A DNA stretch of 30,590 nucleotides from JBCCGR01 sp039029195 (GTDB lineage: Bacteria; Pseudomonadota; Alphaproteobacteria; Rhizobiales; Rhizobiaceae). Under the pieces are notes generated by a model that searched no databases, was not told the origin of the DNA, and saw only the letters and a program-made list of their open reading frames with translations. Location: positions 1 to 30,590 of the forward strand of contig JBCCGR010000056.1 of assembly GCA_039029195.1 (NCBI GenBank), given 5' to 3'. This document shows, piece by piece, positions 19,567 through 27,850 of the stretch (position 1 is its first letter; every line of letters begins with the position of its first letter). Made by a program: the position numbers and the translations under genes.

Positions 19567-22500
19567 ATGACCGCTACCGTCGGCAGCATCAATGTTTTGT
19601 TTGATGTTGAATACGGCCGCGCAATCCGTGGCATCGAAAAGATGGCCAAGACCACCGAGCAGGGTGGTGAGCGCGCCGCGCGTTCAATAACGCGTATCGA
19701 CAGGTCGGCGGTGTCCATGAACCGGACCTTGTCCGGCATTCGCGGAAGAGAATTCCGTGTCCTTTCCCTATCAGCACTTCGGGCTGAACGGTCGGTTGAT
19801 CGTCTTCGCGGTGTGCTTCTCGCAACGTCCACGTTGTTTGGTGGATTTGGAGCGGCGTTTACGATTAAGGGCATTGCTGATTATTCCGATACCTACAAGG
19901 AAGTCGGAAACCGGCTCAGGATCGTCAAGAACGAGGCACAGAGCCTGCGGGATATCGAGCTCGATATCTTCGACATTGCTCAACGCTCTCGTGCTCAATA
20001 CCAATCCACGGGTGTGCTGTTCGCCCGTATTGCGGCGTCTGCAAAACGGCTGAACATTGCGCAAAGCGATACACTCCGGGTGACGGAGACCATCCAGAAG
20101 GCGTTTCTCGTCGGCGGGTCAACCCCTCTGGAGGCATCGCAGTCTGCTATTCAGTTGTCTCAGGGTATCGCGTCCAACCGCCTGCAAGGCGACGAACTGC
20201 GGAGCGTTCTGGAGAATCCTGCTCTTGGTCAGCTTCTGGCGGACCGCATTTCCGGTGGTGACATTGGGAAGATTCGTGAACTGGCCAAAGAGGGGCAACT
20301 CACCGCCCGGACAATCATCCATGCGTTCAAAAGTGCTTCTGGTGAGATTGATCGGTTGTTTGCCCAAACCGAGCAGACCATTGGGCAGGCATTCGTGCGG
20401 ATCGATAATGCCCTGATCCGATATATCGGCACGTCGGACAAGGTGAATTCGAGTTCCCAAGCAACGGTCGTTTTCCTGAATGCGATTGCCGACAATATTG
20501 ATGAGATCGCGGATAGTCTGCTGATCCTCGGCGGTGCCTTCTTGACGGTGTTTGGCGCTCGTCAGCTGGGCAATATCCAGGCCCATGTTCGCCAAATGAT
20601 TTTGACCCGTCAGGAAACCCGCGCGGCAGCCATAGCCGCGGTGGAGCTCGCCAAGGCGGAACAGGCGGCATCCCGATCCAAGTTTCTGGCCACCCGTTTG
20701 GAACTCAACAGGGTGATGAACGACGGCGTGAGCACTTCAAAACAGGTCGAGCGGGCTCAGAGGAAGGTAGAGGCGGCAAGCCGTGCTCAGAAGAAAGCCA
20801 CCACTCAGCTTACGGCAGCACAGGGGCAGCTAAACAAGGTCTTCCGGTCTCAAACTGTTGCCATGGGCGCAGCTTCTGTTGCTGCTCGTGGCTTTGGTGC
20901 GGCGCTGAACTTCCTTGGTGGTCCGGTGGGGGTTGCACTGTTGGCGCTGGGTGGCGCCATGTTCGTCATGTCCAAACGTGCTGCTGAGGCTGAGGAACGG
21001 GCGGAAAGCTATGCTGACGCGATTGAAAGAGCGGGCAAGAAATCAGGCGAAGCCGCCAAAGACATTCGCGAAGTCGCGAAGGCGTTGGCCGAGCAGAAGG
21101 AATTCACCACCGAAGCGGCTCGAAACATCGCGATCCGCGAGCAACTGCGAAACGCGTCCAGCTATGCAGACGAATTGCGTGCACTCACAAACATCGCGCC
21201 GCTTTACCGTGTAGAGAGCAGGATTCCTTTCGCAGAAGCGATGAAAGAGCAAATTGAGCTCCTTATCGACGGAAAAATCAAAGCGGACGAATTTACGAAA
21301 ACGCTGGATGGTCTAACCAACGGAGATCATTTGTTGGAGGGCTTGGTCCCTCGACTTGAGCGGATAGCAATCCTGTTTTTGGCCGCCAAGGGTAGGGCTG
21401 AAGGTTTCCAAAAAACGATCGAAAACATCGGGCGCGCAGGAGCAGGCTTTGATTCCCATAGGTTCAAACTCGAAACGGATGAGCAGCGCGAAAAGCGTCT
21501 CGCCAAAACCCGATCCAATAGCGAGCAGGCCCTCAACACATTTGTCGGGCGTGTCGTAAAAGCTGAATCTGGTGGCAACCGATTTGCGAAGAATCCGAAC
21601 AGCACCGCAACAGGCTTGGGGCAGTTCATTGAGTCCACCTGGTTGCGTCTGTTCAGGCAGGAATTTCCCGACCGGGCGCGCGGGCTTCAACGGTCAGCCA
21701 TTCTGGCGCTTCGGACGGACTCCGACGTCAGCAAGCGTCTGATTGAGGCCTATGCAAAGGAGAATTCGGAAACGCTTCAACGTGCCGGCGTTGCTGTTAC
21801 CGATGCAAGTCTGCATCTCAGTCATTTCCTTGGGGCGGGGGACGCGATCAAAGTCCTGAAGGCCAACTCAAGCACTCCGCTTGATGGGCTGATCTCAAGC
21901 AGTTCGATCAATGCCAACAAATCCATCCTGAGTGGCCGGACGGCAGGCGATGCGATTGCATACGCTCAACGCAGGGCAGGGGACACCCGAGTCGCAGCTG
22001 GCGATCTATCACGAGAAGAGCGCGAGAGGCTTCGCGTTCGACAGGCGATTGATCAGGTTTCCCAGTCAATCACCAAGGCCGCTGAAAAACGGGCGCTTGA
22101 GCACAAGCTGTTGAAAGCCGGCACGTTCGAACGCGTGAAGGCGTTGAGCGTTTTTGAACAAGAGCAGCAATACAAGGCTCGAAGTGTTCCACTCACCGAA
22201 AAGCTGAACGCTGAAATCGAAAAAACCGCCACCCAGGCGGCCAAACTCGCTGTTGAGCAGGAAAAGGCGGCAAACGCAGCAAAATTCCTGGGTTTCGAGA
22301 CCGACCGTCAAATCGCTCTCATGTCTGATCTTGATCGGGAGACGATCGAAGCCGCGCGCTCCTTTGGTGCTGCTGAGACACAGATCAACCGCTACATCGC
22401 CGCGGTGCGATCTGGGAACCTGCAGTCTGCTCCAGAAATGTTCCGCCAGATCAGGGTGGAGATGGAGAAAACCGCCGAAAACCAGAAGGTGATTGATCTC

Positions 22501-23139
22501 ATAGATGGGGCGTCCGACTCTTTCGGGGACTTCTTCCGGGACGTGATTTTTGGTGCGAAGTCTTTTGATGATGCCTTTGCATCCATGGCCTCAAGGGTTG
22601 CTGAACTCATCACAGAAATTCTCATCATCCAGCCATTGGTGAATAGCTTGAAGACCGGGCTATCGAATTCAGTTCAAACCGGGGGTGGCGGGCTCCTGGG
22701 CGGATTGATCCTTCCCGGTGTTCTTCACGGCGGCGGTGGATACGGCGATGCGGTCGCTGGTTCTCCCATGCCATGGTCGGCATTTAAAAACGCTCCCCGT
22801 CTTCATGGTGGGCTGAAGTCCGATGAATTCGCCGCGGTCCTTCAAAAGACCGAAAGCGTGCTAACCCAACGTGATGAAGGGCGGATCATGGCCGCTCTTG
22901 GTTCGGCTTCGGAACAACTCGGCCGAGGGCCTATGGCCGTGATGAAGAGCGACATTCATATCCACAACAATGCTGGCGCCAGGGTTTCAGCGACAGAACG
23001 CACTGATGAATCAGGTGGGCGGCATGTCGACATCCAGATTGATGAAGCTGTGGCCGGGGCGGTGTCGTCTCCGGGATCTGCGTCCGCTCAGGCTATTCAG
23101 GAGCGATTTGGGCTTGGTGGTCGGGTGTCACTCTATTGA
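19567..23139 (+). CDS. Tape measure protein with an internal transglycosylase-like domain
   Basis: A 1190-residue protein with AAGGATAGG before ATG 19567. The N-terminal part (YSDTYKEVGNRLRIVKNEAQSLRD ... QLSQGIASNRLQGDELRSVLEN) is the tape-measure domain. Hydrophobic segments lie at about 315-340 and 445-470 (LGGPVGVALLALGGAMFVM). Residues about 660-740 form an SLT-like lysozyme fold: KAESGGNRFAKNPNSTATGLGQF, with catalytic-type E667 and GLGQF at 683-687. Long coiled-coil stretches fill the rest. The protein sets tail length and probably opens the peptidoglycan during DNA entry. Its length would suit a tail of usual siphovirus size. Confidence 0.92.
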   Translation: MTATVGSINVLFDVEYGRAIRGIEKMAKTTEQGGERAARSITRIDRSAVSMNRTLSGIRGREFRVLSLSALRAERSVDRLRGVLLATSTLFGGFGAAFTIKGIADYSDTYKEVGNRLRIVKNEAQSLRDIELDIFDIAQRSRAQYQSTGVLFARIAASAKRLNIAQSDTLRVTETIQKAFLVGGSTPLEASQSAIQLSQGIASNRLQGDELRSVLENPALGQLLADRISGGDIGKIRELAKEGQLTARTIIHAFKSASGEIDRLFAQTEQTIGQAFVRIDNALIRYIGTSDKVNSSSQATVVFLNAIADNIDEIADSLLILGGAFLTVFGARQLGNIQAHVRQMILTRQETRAAAIAAVELAKAEQAASRSKFLATRLELNRVMNDGVSTSKQVERAQRKVEAASRAQKKATTQLTAAQGQLNKVFRSQTVAMGAASVAARGFGAALNFLGGPVGVALLALGGAMFVMSKRAAEAEERAESYADAIERAGKKSGEAAKDIREVAKALAEQKEFTTEAARNIAIREQLRNASSYADELRALTNIAPLYRVESRIPFAEAMKEQIELLIDGKIKADEFTKTLDGLTNGDHLLEGLVPRLERIAILFLAAKGRAEGFQKTIENIGRAGAGFDSHRFKLETDEQREKRLAKTRSNSEQALNTFVGRVVKAESGGNRFAKNPNSTATGLGQFIESTWLRLFRQEFPDRARGLQRSAILALRTDSDVSKRLIEAYAKENSETLQRAGVAVTDASLHLSHFLGAGDAIKVLKANSSTPLDGLISSSSINANKSILSGRTAGDAIAYAQRRAGDTRVAAGDLSREERERLRVRQAIDQVSQSITKAAEKRALEHKLLKAGTFERVKALSVFEQEQQYKARSVPLTEKLNAEIEKTATQAAKLAVEQEKAANAAKFLGFETDRQIALMSDLDRETIEAARSFGAAETQINRYIAAVRSGNLQSAPEMFRQIRVEMEKTAENQKVIDLIDGASDSFGDFFRDVIFGAKSFDDAFASMASRVAELITEILIIQPLVNSLKTGLSNSVQTGGGGLLGGLILPGVLHGGGGYGDAVAGSPMPWSAFKNAPRLHGGLKSDEFAAVLQKTESVLTQRDEGRIMAALGSASEQLGRGPMAVMKSDIHIHNNAGARVSATERTDESGGRHVDIQIDEAVAGAVSSPGSASAQAIQERFGLGGRVSLY

Positions 23140-23561
23140 CCTATCCGACATGGCCAACCGAGTTGGAGAAGATCCTGCTCGAAGGATACAGCGCAGAGTT
23201 TGGCAATTCGCGGCAAATCTCGCGACCCAGAGATGCGTTCATTCGATCCAAGCGGAAGGTTTCCCGCGTTCCCCAGCCAATTCAGTTCGCGATCTTTGCC
23301 ACGCCTGATCAGAAGCAGAGGTTTGAGCGGTTCTGGTTCGAGGAAATCGAAGAGGGGAACAGCTTCTTCTACATCCCTGATCCGGAGCTCTACGGGAAGG
23401 TTCTTGCTGATGAGAGCCTGGCGTCCATCACCACAAGGGACGGTGCCCCAATCGAAATCAGCAACACTTGGCTCTGCATGTTTGATGAACAACCGCCAAG
23501 GCGTGAGTGGATTGCGGGAACCAACTATCGCTTGTCCATGAATATCCTTGTGATGCCATGA
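23136..23561 (+). CDS. Minor tail protein, probably at the tail tip
   Basis: A 141-residue protein starting with TTG in a TTGA overlap with the tape measure gene. It has WPTELEKILLEGYSAEFGNSRQISRPRDAFIRSKRKVSRVPQPIQFAIFATPDQKQRFERFWFEEIEEGNSFFYIPDP, a small beta-rich protein pattern. Its place directly after the tape measure and before the DUF1833 gene is that of a distal tail or gpM-like tip protein. Function is inferred from position; I do not recognise the family with confidence. Confidence 0.65.
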   Translation: MTYPTWPTELEKILLEGYSAEFGNSRQISRPRDAFIRSKRKVSRVPQPIQFAIFATPDQKQRFERFWFEEIEEGNSFFYIPDPELYGKVLADESLASITTRDGAPIEISNTWLCMFDEQPPRREWIAGTNYRLSMNILVMP

Positions 23562-24079
23562 GCAGAGAAATCTCGCTGAATTCCCGGCTGGCTGGCGATG
23601 CGCAGATCTCCGGTGAACTCGAAGTGGTGCTTCTTCACATCACCCACGAAAGTCTCAGTGAGCCGATCAAGCTGTCAACCGACAACGTGGACCGGATATC
23701 TGAAAATCCATTGCGATACGGAACGCGATCAACTTGGAAAACCACCGATGGTTCTCCGTTCTTGTTCACTCTGCTTTCAGCGCGCCTGCCTGACGACAAC
23801 ACCAACACCATCTCTCGTGGTGTGATCATCATCGACAATCTGGATTTTGGGATTGGGGAATCGCTTCGTGCAACCACGACTCAGGCGACCGTGGATATGG
23901 CAGTGGTTCTCGCATCCTCTCCGGACATCATCGAACATGAGCAATCTGGACTGCTATTGCAGAAATCCTCCGGAGACATGCATCGTTACGAATTGGAGCT
24001 CGGACGCACACCGCTTTCATCACAATCTTTCCCGAAAGACCGGTTCACGCCGGATCGGTTCAGAGGCCTGTTTGGATGA
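23558..24079 (+). CDS. Minor tail protein, DUF1833 family (gpL-like)
   Basis: A 173-residue protein; ATG 23558 overlaps the upstream stop as ATGA. The segment LEVVLLHITHESLSEPIKLSTDNVDRI ... SARLPDDNTNTISRGVIIIDNLDFGIGESLRAT follows the DUF1833 pattern (beta strands with EPI and DN-x-D motifs). These proteins are thought to form part of the tail tip hub, similar to lambda gpL. The next gene is the NlpC/P60 peptidase, a regular neighbour of this family. Confidence 0.8.
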   Translation: MSREISLNSRLAGDAQISGELEVVLLHITHESLSEPIKLSTDNVDRISENPLRYGTRSTWKTTDGSPFLFTLLSARLPDDNTNTISRGVIIIDNLDFGIGESLRATTTQATVDMAVVLASSPDIIEHEQSGLLLQKSSGDMHRYELELGRTPLSSQSFPKDRFTPDRFRGLFG

Positions 24080-24483
24080 ACGATCATTGGTCGACTGCCT
24101 ATGTCGGCATCCCCTTTGAGGACCGAGGGCGTGGTTGGGCTGGTTGCGATTGCTGGGGTCTGGTCCGTTTGGTTTTCTGGGATCAGTTCAAGATCGACTT
24201 GCCGACATACACGGGCTCCTACCTCCACACCGACGAACAGGCTCAAATCGACACCCTACTGTCTCAGGCGAAGCTGAGCCCGACATGGGAAGAGGTGACG
24301 AAGCCAGAAGAGTATGATGTTGCAATGTTCAGACGTGGGCATCTCCAAACGCATGTAGGGGTCATGGTGGATGAGCGAAACGTTCTCCATATGGATGGAG
24401 AGGATCGCGCCAAAATCGCCCGTGTCGACTATGGCCCGCTTCGCTTTCGCCTGGTTGGCTACTTCAGGAATGTGAACCGGTAA
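24076..24483 (+). CDS. NlpC/P60-type cell wall peptidase of the tail tip
   Basis: A 135-residue protein starting with ATG in an ATGA overlap. GCDCWGLVRLVF holds the catalytic Cys (C26 is the likely one), THVGVMVDERNVLHMDG holds the catalytic His (of HVG), and a later His could complete the triad. Members cleave peptide links in peptidoglycan at the tail tip (lambda gpK relative, without its JAB domain). It works together with the transglycosylase-like part of the tape measure. It lies directly before the TipJ-like hub gene. Confidence 0.87.
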   Translation: MNDHWSTAYVGIPFEDRGRGWAGCDCWGLVRLVFWDQFKIDLPTYTGSYLHTDEQAQIDTLLSQAKLSPTWEEVTKPEEYDVAMFRRGHLQTHVGVMVDERNVLHMDGEDRAKIARVDYGPLRFRLVGYFRNVNR

Positions 24484-24484
24484 G

Positions 24485-27400
24485 ATGGAACACTCCATCC
24501 CCGTCTTGCCGATCCCATACCTTGATCCGGGTATGCGGGCTCCACAAGTGCAGGTTCCTGCAGGAAGCACGATCGATGAAATCGTAAAGGTTGCCCTACC
24601 AGGTGCTCTACCCAGTGATCTCGATTGCATTCGGGTGATCATCGGAAACGAAAACGGCACTCAGATCGTCAGTCGTGAATATTGGCGCTCGGTGCGACCA
24701 AAACTCGGCACCCACGTCATTGTCCGTGTGGTTCCTGGCAAAAACAGCCTTCGCTCGGTGCTTCAGGTTGTTGTTGCTGTCGCTGCTGTTGCGGTGGCTA
24801 CTGCATTCAGTGGTCCTATTGGTGGGTCGGTGATTGCCGGTAAGATCTTTGGGTCGGTTCTTGCCCTTGGTGTGAGTGTGATTGGGAACCTTGCAATCAA
24901 CGCTCTCATTCCGCCTCAGATCAGTGACGCAGCAGTTTCGGGTAGTGGTAGTTCGCAATCATCAGAGGTTCTTTCAACCGTTTCCCAGGCGCCCGGTTCC
25001 GGGAAAGGTGCTTACTCGATCAGCGGGTGGAAAAATTCTGCCTCGCCAAATGGCCTTATCCCGTTTCCGATGGGAGAATTGCGGGTTGCTCCACCCTTTG
25101 CCGCACCGTCTTTCTCGGAGATTGTGGGGGATGATCTCTACATCCGCTCATTCTTTGCGGTGGGTTACGGTGAGTTGGAGATCCTTGACCACCGGATCGG
25201 TGAGACATCAATCGCAGAGTTTGATGACGTTGAGATTGAGGTCAAATACGGAACCGGTGCTGACACCAGCATGTCGCTCTTCCCGTATCAGGTGATTGAA
25301 GAAAACCACGGCGTTGAACTGAGATACGAACCGGCCCGTGATGACTATGGCCAGTACACTGGCTCTCCAGTGTTTACGCCGGTCACGCGGCTGACCAGTG
25401 ACGGCGTCAACCACATCACTGTCATTCTGGGGTTCCCCCAAGGGCTGGTCGAATACGATGAAAACGGAAACGAACAACTCGTAACCGTCGATGTCAGAGT
25501 GGTGGTGGTCGACGGTTCCAGCACCATTGTTTCCAATATCACCCACCAGATTTCAGGATCGAGACGAGACGGTTTTTACCGGTCTGTCAGTGTCGATCTG
25601 CCATCCACCGACGTCTATAAGGTCGAGGTGGGGCGGCTGTCACAGAACGCCGATTCATCCCGTGTCGCGGATGTTGTTCAGCTTGTGGCGATACAGGGAA
25701 GGCGCCCTGAATATCCGATCAATTTCGGCTCACCGTTGGCAATGGTTGGTGTCCGCGTGAAGGCTTCGCGCCAACTGAATTCATCGCTGGATAACTACAA
25801 CTGCAAGGTGCGTCGCCGGTGTTACGACTATGACTCCGGTTCCGACACATGGGTGTATCGAACAACCAGCAATCCGGCATCACTGTTCAGATTGGTTCTG
25901 CAGCACGACGCTAATCCTAATCCGGTTCCAGACAGTGAAATCGATCTGGAGAAACTGGCAGAATGGCACGTCTACTGTGATCAGAAGGGGCTGAGATACA
26001 ATCGAAACCATGGCTTCAGGGCTTCGGTCGAGGATGTGCTGGGGTCGGTGGCCGCAGCGGGCCGCGCTTCTCCCCGCCATGACGGGCTGAAATACACAGT
26101 GGTGATCGACAAACCACAAAGCCTGGTGATCGATCATCTCGACGATCAGAACGCTCGGCAGTTCAATTGGGAGCGTGCTTATCTTGAAATCCCGGATGGA
26201 TTTCGCGTTCCGTTTCTTGACGAGGAGAATGACTACAAACCGGCGGAACGGATTGTTCCGTGGCCCGGCTTCACTGGAACAGTAAGAAAGGCTGAAGAGC
26301 TCCAGCTTCCCGGAGTGACCAGCGCAGGGAGCGTGTGGATCGAAGCGAGGCGGCGCCAGTTCGAAACAATCTATCGCCCCGATACGTTCACTTGCACACA
26401 GGATGGGGCCGCACGGGTTGCGACAAGGGGCGACAGGGTTGCCGCGTCATTCAATGGGTTGGCTCAAACACTGCAGTCCTATCGAGTTATCTGGGTGGAA
26501 GACAGCGTCATCCAGATTGATGGTGAAGTCACCATGCAGGCGGGCACGGCCTACAGCATCCGTTACTTTGCGATCCCGGAAAGCGGCACGCCGTTCAGCG
26601 TGCTTGAAGACGTAACGACGATCGAAGGTGCCTCAAGTGTTCTTCGTATCACGTCCCCTGAGATCCCGCCTGTTGTTGGAACCATTGTCCACTTCGGGAT
26701 CACTGGCCAGGTCAGCGAGGACCTGATTGTTCGGAACGTGGAATCCGGTCAGGACATGACATCAATCGTGAAGTGCGTAGCTCTTGCGCCTGAGATCGAT
26801 CAATTGACCGACTTGGAAGTGCCGCCGGCTTGGGATGGCTCAGTTGGCGAGTCGGCACCGCAAAGCACTTTGGCGCCAAGCGCTCCGGTCGTCACGCTGC
26901 TCAAGACGCTGCCCGATTTCACGGGGTTCCAGGTCATTCTCAGACCGGGTTCGGGGAGCTCCACGGGAGTCCTTGAATACGAGATAGATCACAAACTTGT
27001 TGCGGCCGGTTCATACACGACTGTGGTTGTTCTCGCGAGTGAGAGCGGTGTCTCGGTTGGCGGTTATTCGGGTGGTGAGAGCCTGAATATTCGGTTCCGG
27101 GCAAAGGGTGTGAATGGCGTTTACAGTGCCTACTCGAACATTCTGACGTTCACTCTGGATAGCGCAAACACTCCACCTCCGGCGGTCGACGGTGCCAGCG
27201 GTGTGGGCGGGCTTGGACGGGCGGCATTGAGCATGACCTCACCGGGTAGCGACCTGTTTGCAATGTTTGAAGTTTATCGCGGATCTACAGCAACATTCGC
27301 AAGCATGGCGAAGATCCAAAGCATCCCGTCGCAGGCATCGACCACGGTCGCTTATGTTGATGGTGATGCTTCGATTGTTTCCCAGATCACCAACGGTGAA

Positions 27401-27838
27401 TTTGCCGTTGACACGGATTGGACCAAGGGAACGGGCTGGTCGATTGGGGCTGGTGCCGCCAGCAAGTCCAGCGGGTCAGCGTCAAGCTTGAGCCAGGCTC
27501 AGACGTTCTCGACCGGTGAAACATATAGATTTGGATTGACTGTCTCCAGCAGAACCGCGGGCAGCGTCAAGGTTCGACTATCTGGCGGCAGTGACGTTGA
27601 TGGATCAGACATCAACACCAATGACAGCCATTTCGGGTTGCTGATTGCTGTCTCTGGCAACGATACGGTCGAATTGGTTGCTGACGCTGATTTCGACGGC
27701 ACGATTGATTCATTCGTCATGTTTGCGGAAACGCCGCAGTGCGCTCCACAGGGCGTGACCTATTACGGCATCACAGCCGCGAATTCCAACGGAGACGAGA
27801 GCTCTGCTCTCGTCATCGGTCCCTACAACATCATTTAA
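24485..27838 (+). CDS. Tail tip host-specificity protein, TipJ / lambda J-like
   Basis: A 1117-residue protein, ATG 24485 directly after the peptidase stop. The first 85 residues and the following hydrophobic stretch (about 90-140, VLQVVVAVAAVAVATAF ... GSVLALGVSVIGNLAINALIPP) are typical of TipJ and gpJ proteins, in which this part acts as tape-measure-like or tip plug segment. The body contains the J hub domains (SKSASPNGLIPFPMGELRVAP and EKLAEWHVYCDQKGLRYN region) and C-terminal fibronectin-like repeats from about residue 800 (VLEYEIDHKL ... FRAKGVNGVYSAYSN). It is the central hub that touches the host surface. The call is firm. Confidence 0.9.
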   Translation: MEHSIPVLPIPYLDPGMRAPQVQVPAGSTIDEIVKVALPGALPSDLDCIRVIIGNENGTQIVSREYWRSVRPKLGTHVIVRVVPGKNSLRSVLQVVVAVAAVAVATAFSGPIGGSVIAGKIFGSVLALGVSVIGNLAINALIPPQISDAAVSGSGSSQSSEVLSTVSQAPGSGKGAYSISGWKNSASPNGLIPFPMGELRVAPPFAAPSFSEIVGDDLYIRSFFAVGYGELEILDHRIGETSIAEFDDVEIEVKYGTGADTSMSLFPYQVIEENHGVELRYEPARDDYGQYTGSPVFTPVTRLTSDGVNHITVILGFPQGLVEYDENGNEQLVTVDVRVVVVDGSSTIVSNITHQISGSRRDGFYRSVSVDLPSTDVYKVEVGRLSQNADSSRVADVVQLVAIQGRRPEYPINFGSPLAMVGVRVKASRQLNSSLDNYNCKVRRRCYDYDSGSDTWVYRTTSNPASLFRLVLQHDANPNPVPDSEIDLEKLAEWHVYCDQKGLRYNRNHGFRASVEDVLGSVAAAGRASPRHDGLKYTVVIDKPQSLVIDHLDDQNARQFNWERAYLEIPDGFRVPFLDEENDYKPAERIVPWPGFTGTVRKAEELQLPGVTSAGSVWIEARRRQFETIYRPDTFTCTQDGAARVATRGDRVAASFNGLAQTLQSYRVIWVEDSVIQIDGEVTMQAGTAYSIRYFAIPESGTPFSVLEDVTTIEGASSVLRITSPEIPPVVGTIVHFGITGQVSEDLIVRNVESGQDMTSIVKCVALAPEIDQLTDLEVPPAWDGSVGESAPQSTLAPSAPVVTLLKTLPDFTGFQVILRPGSGSSTGVLEYEIDHKLVAAGSYTTVVVLASESGVSVGGYSGGESLNIRFRAKGVNGVYSAYSNILTFTLDSANTPPPAVDGASGVGGLGRAALSMTSPGSDLFAMFEVYRGSTATFASMAKIQSIPSQASTTVAYVDGDASIVSQITNGEFAVDTDWTKGTGWSIGAGAASKSSGSASSLSQAQTFSTGETYRFGLTVSSRTAGSVKVRLSGGSDVDGSDINTNDSHFGLLIAVSGNDTVELVADADFDGTIDSFVMFAETPQCAPQGVTYYGITAANSNGDESSALVIGPYNII

Positions 27839-27850
27839 CTGAGGCAACTC

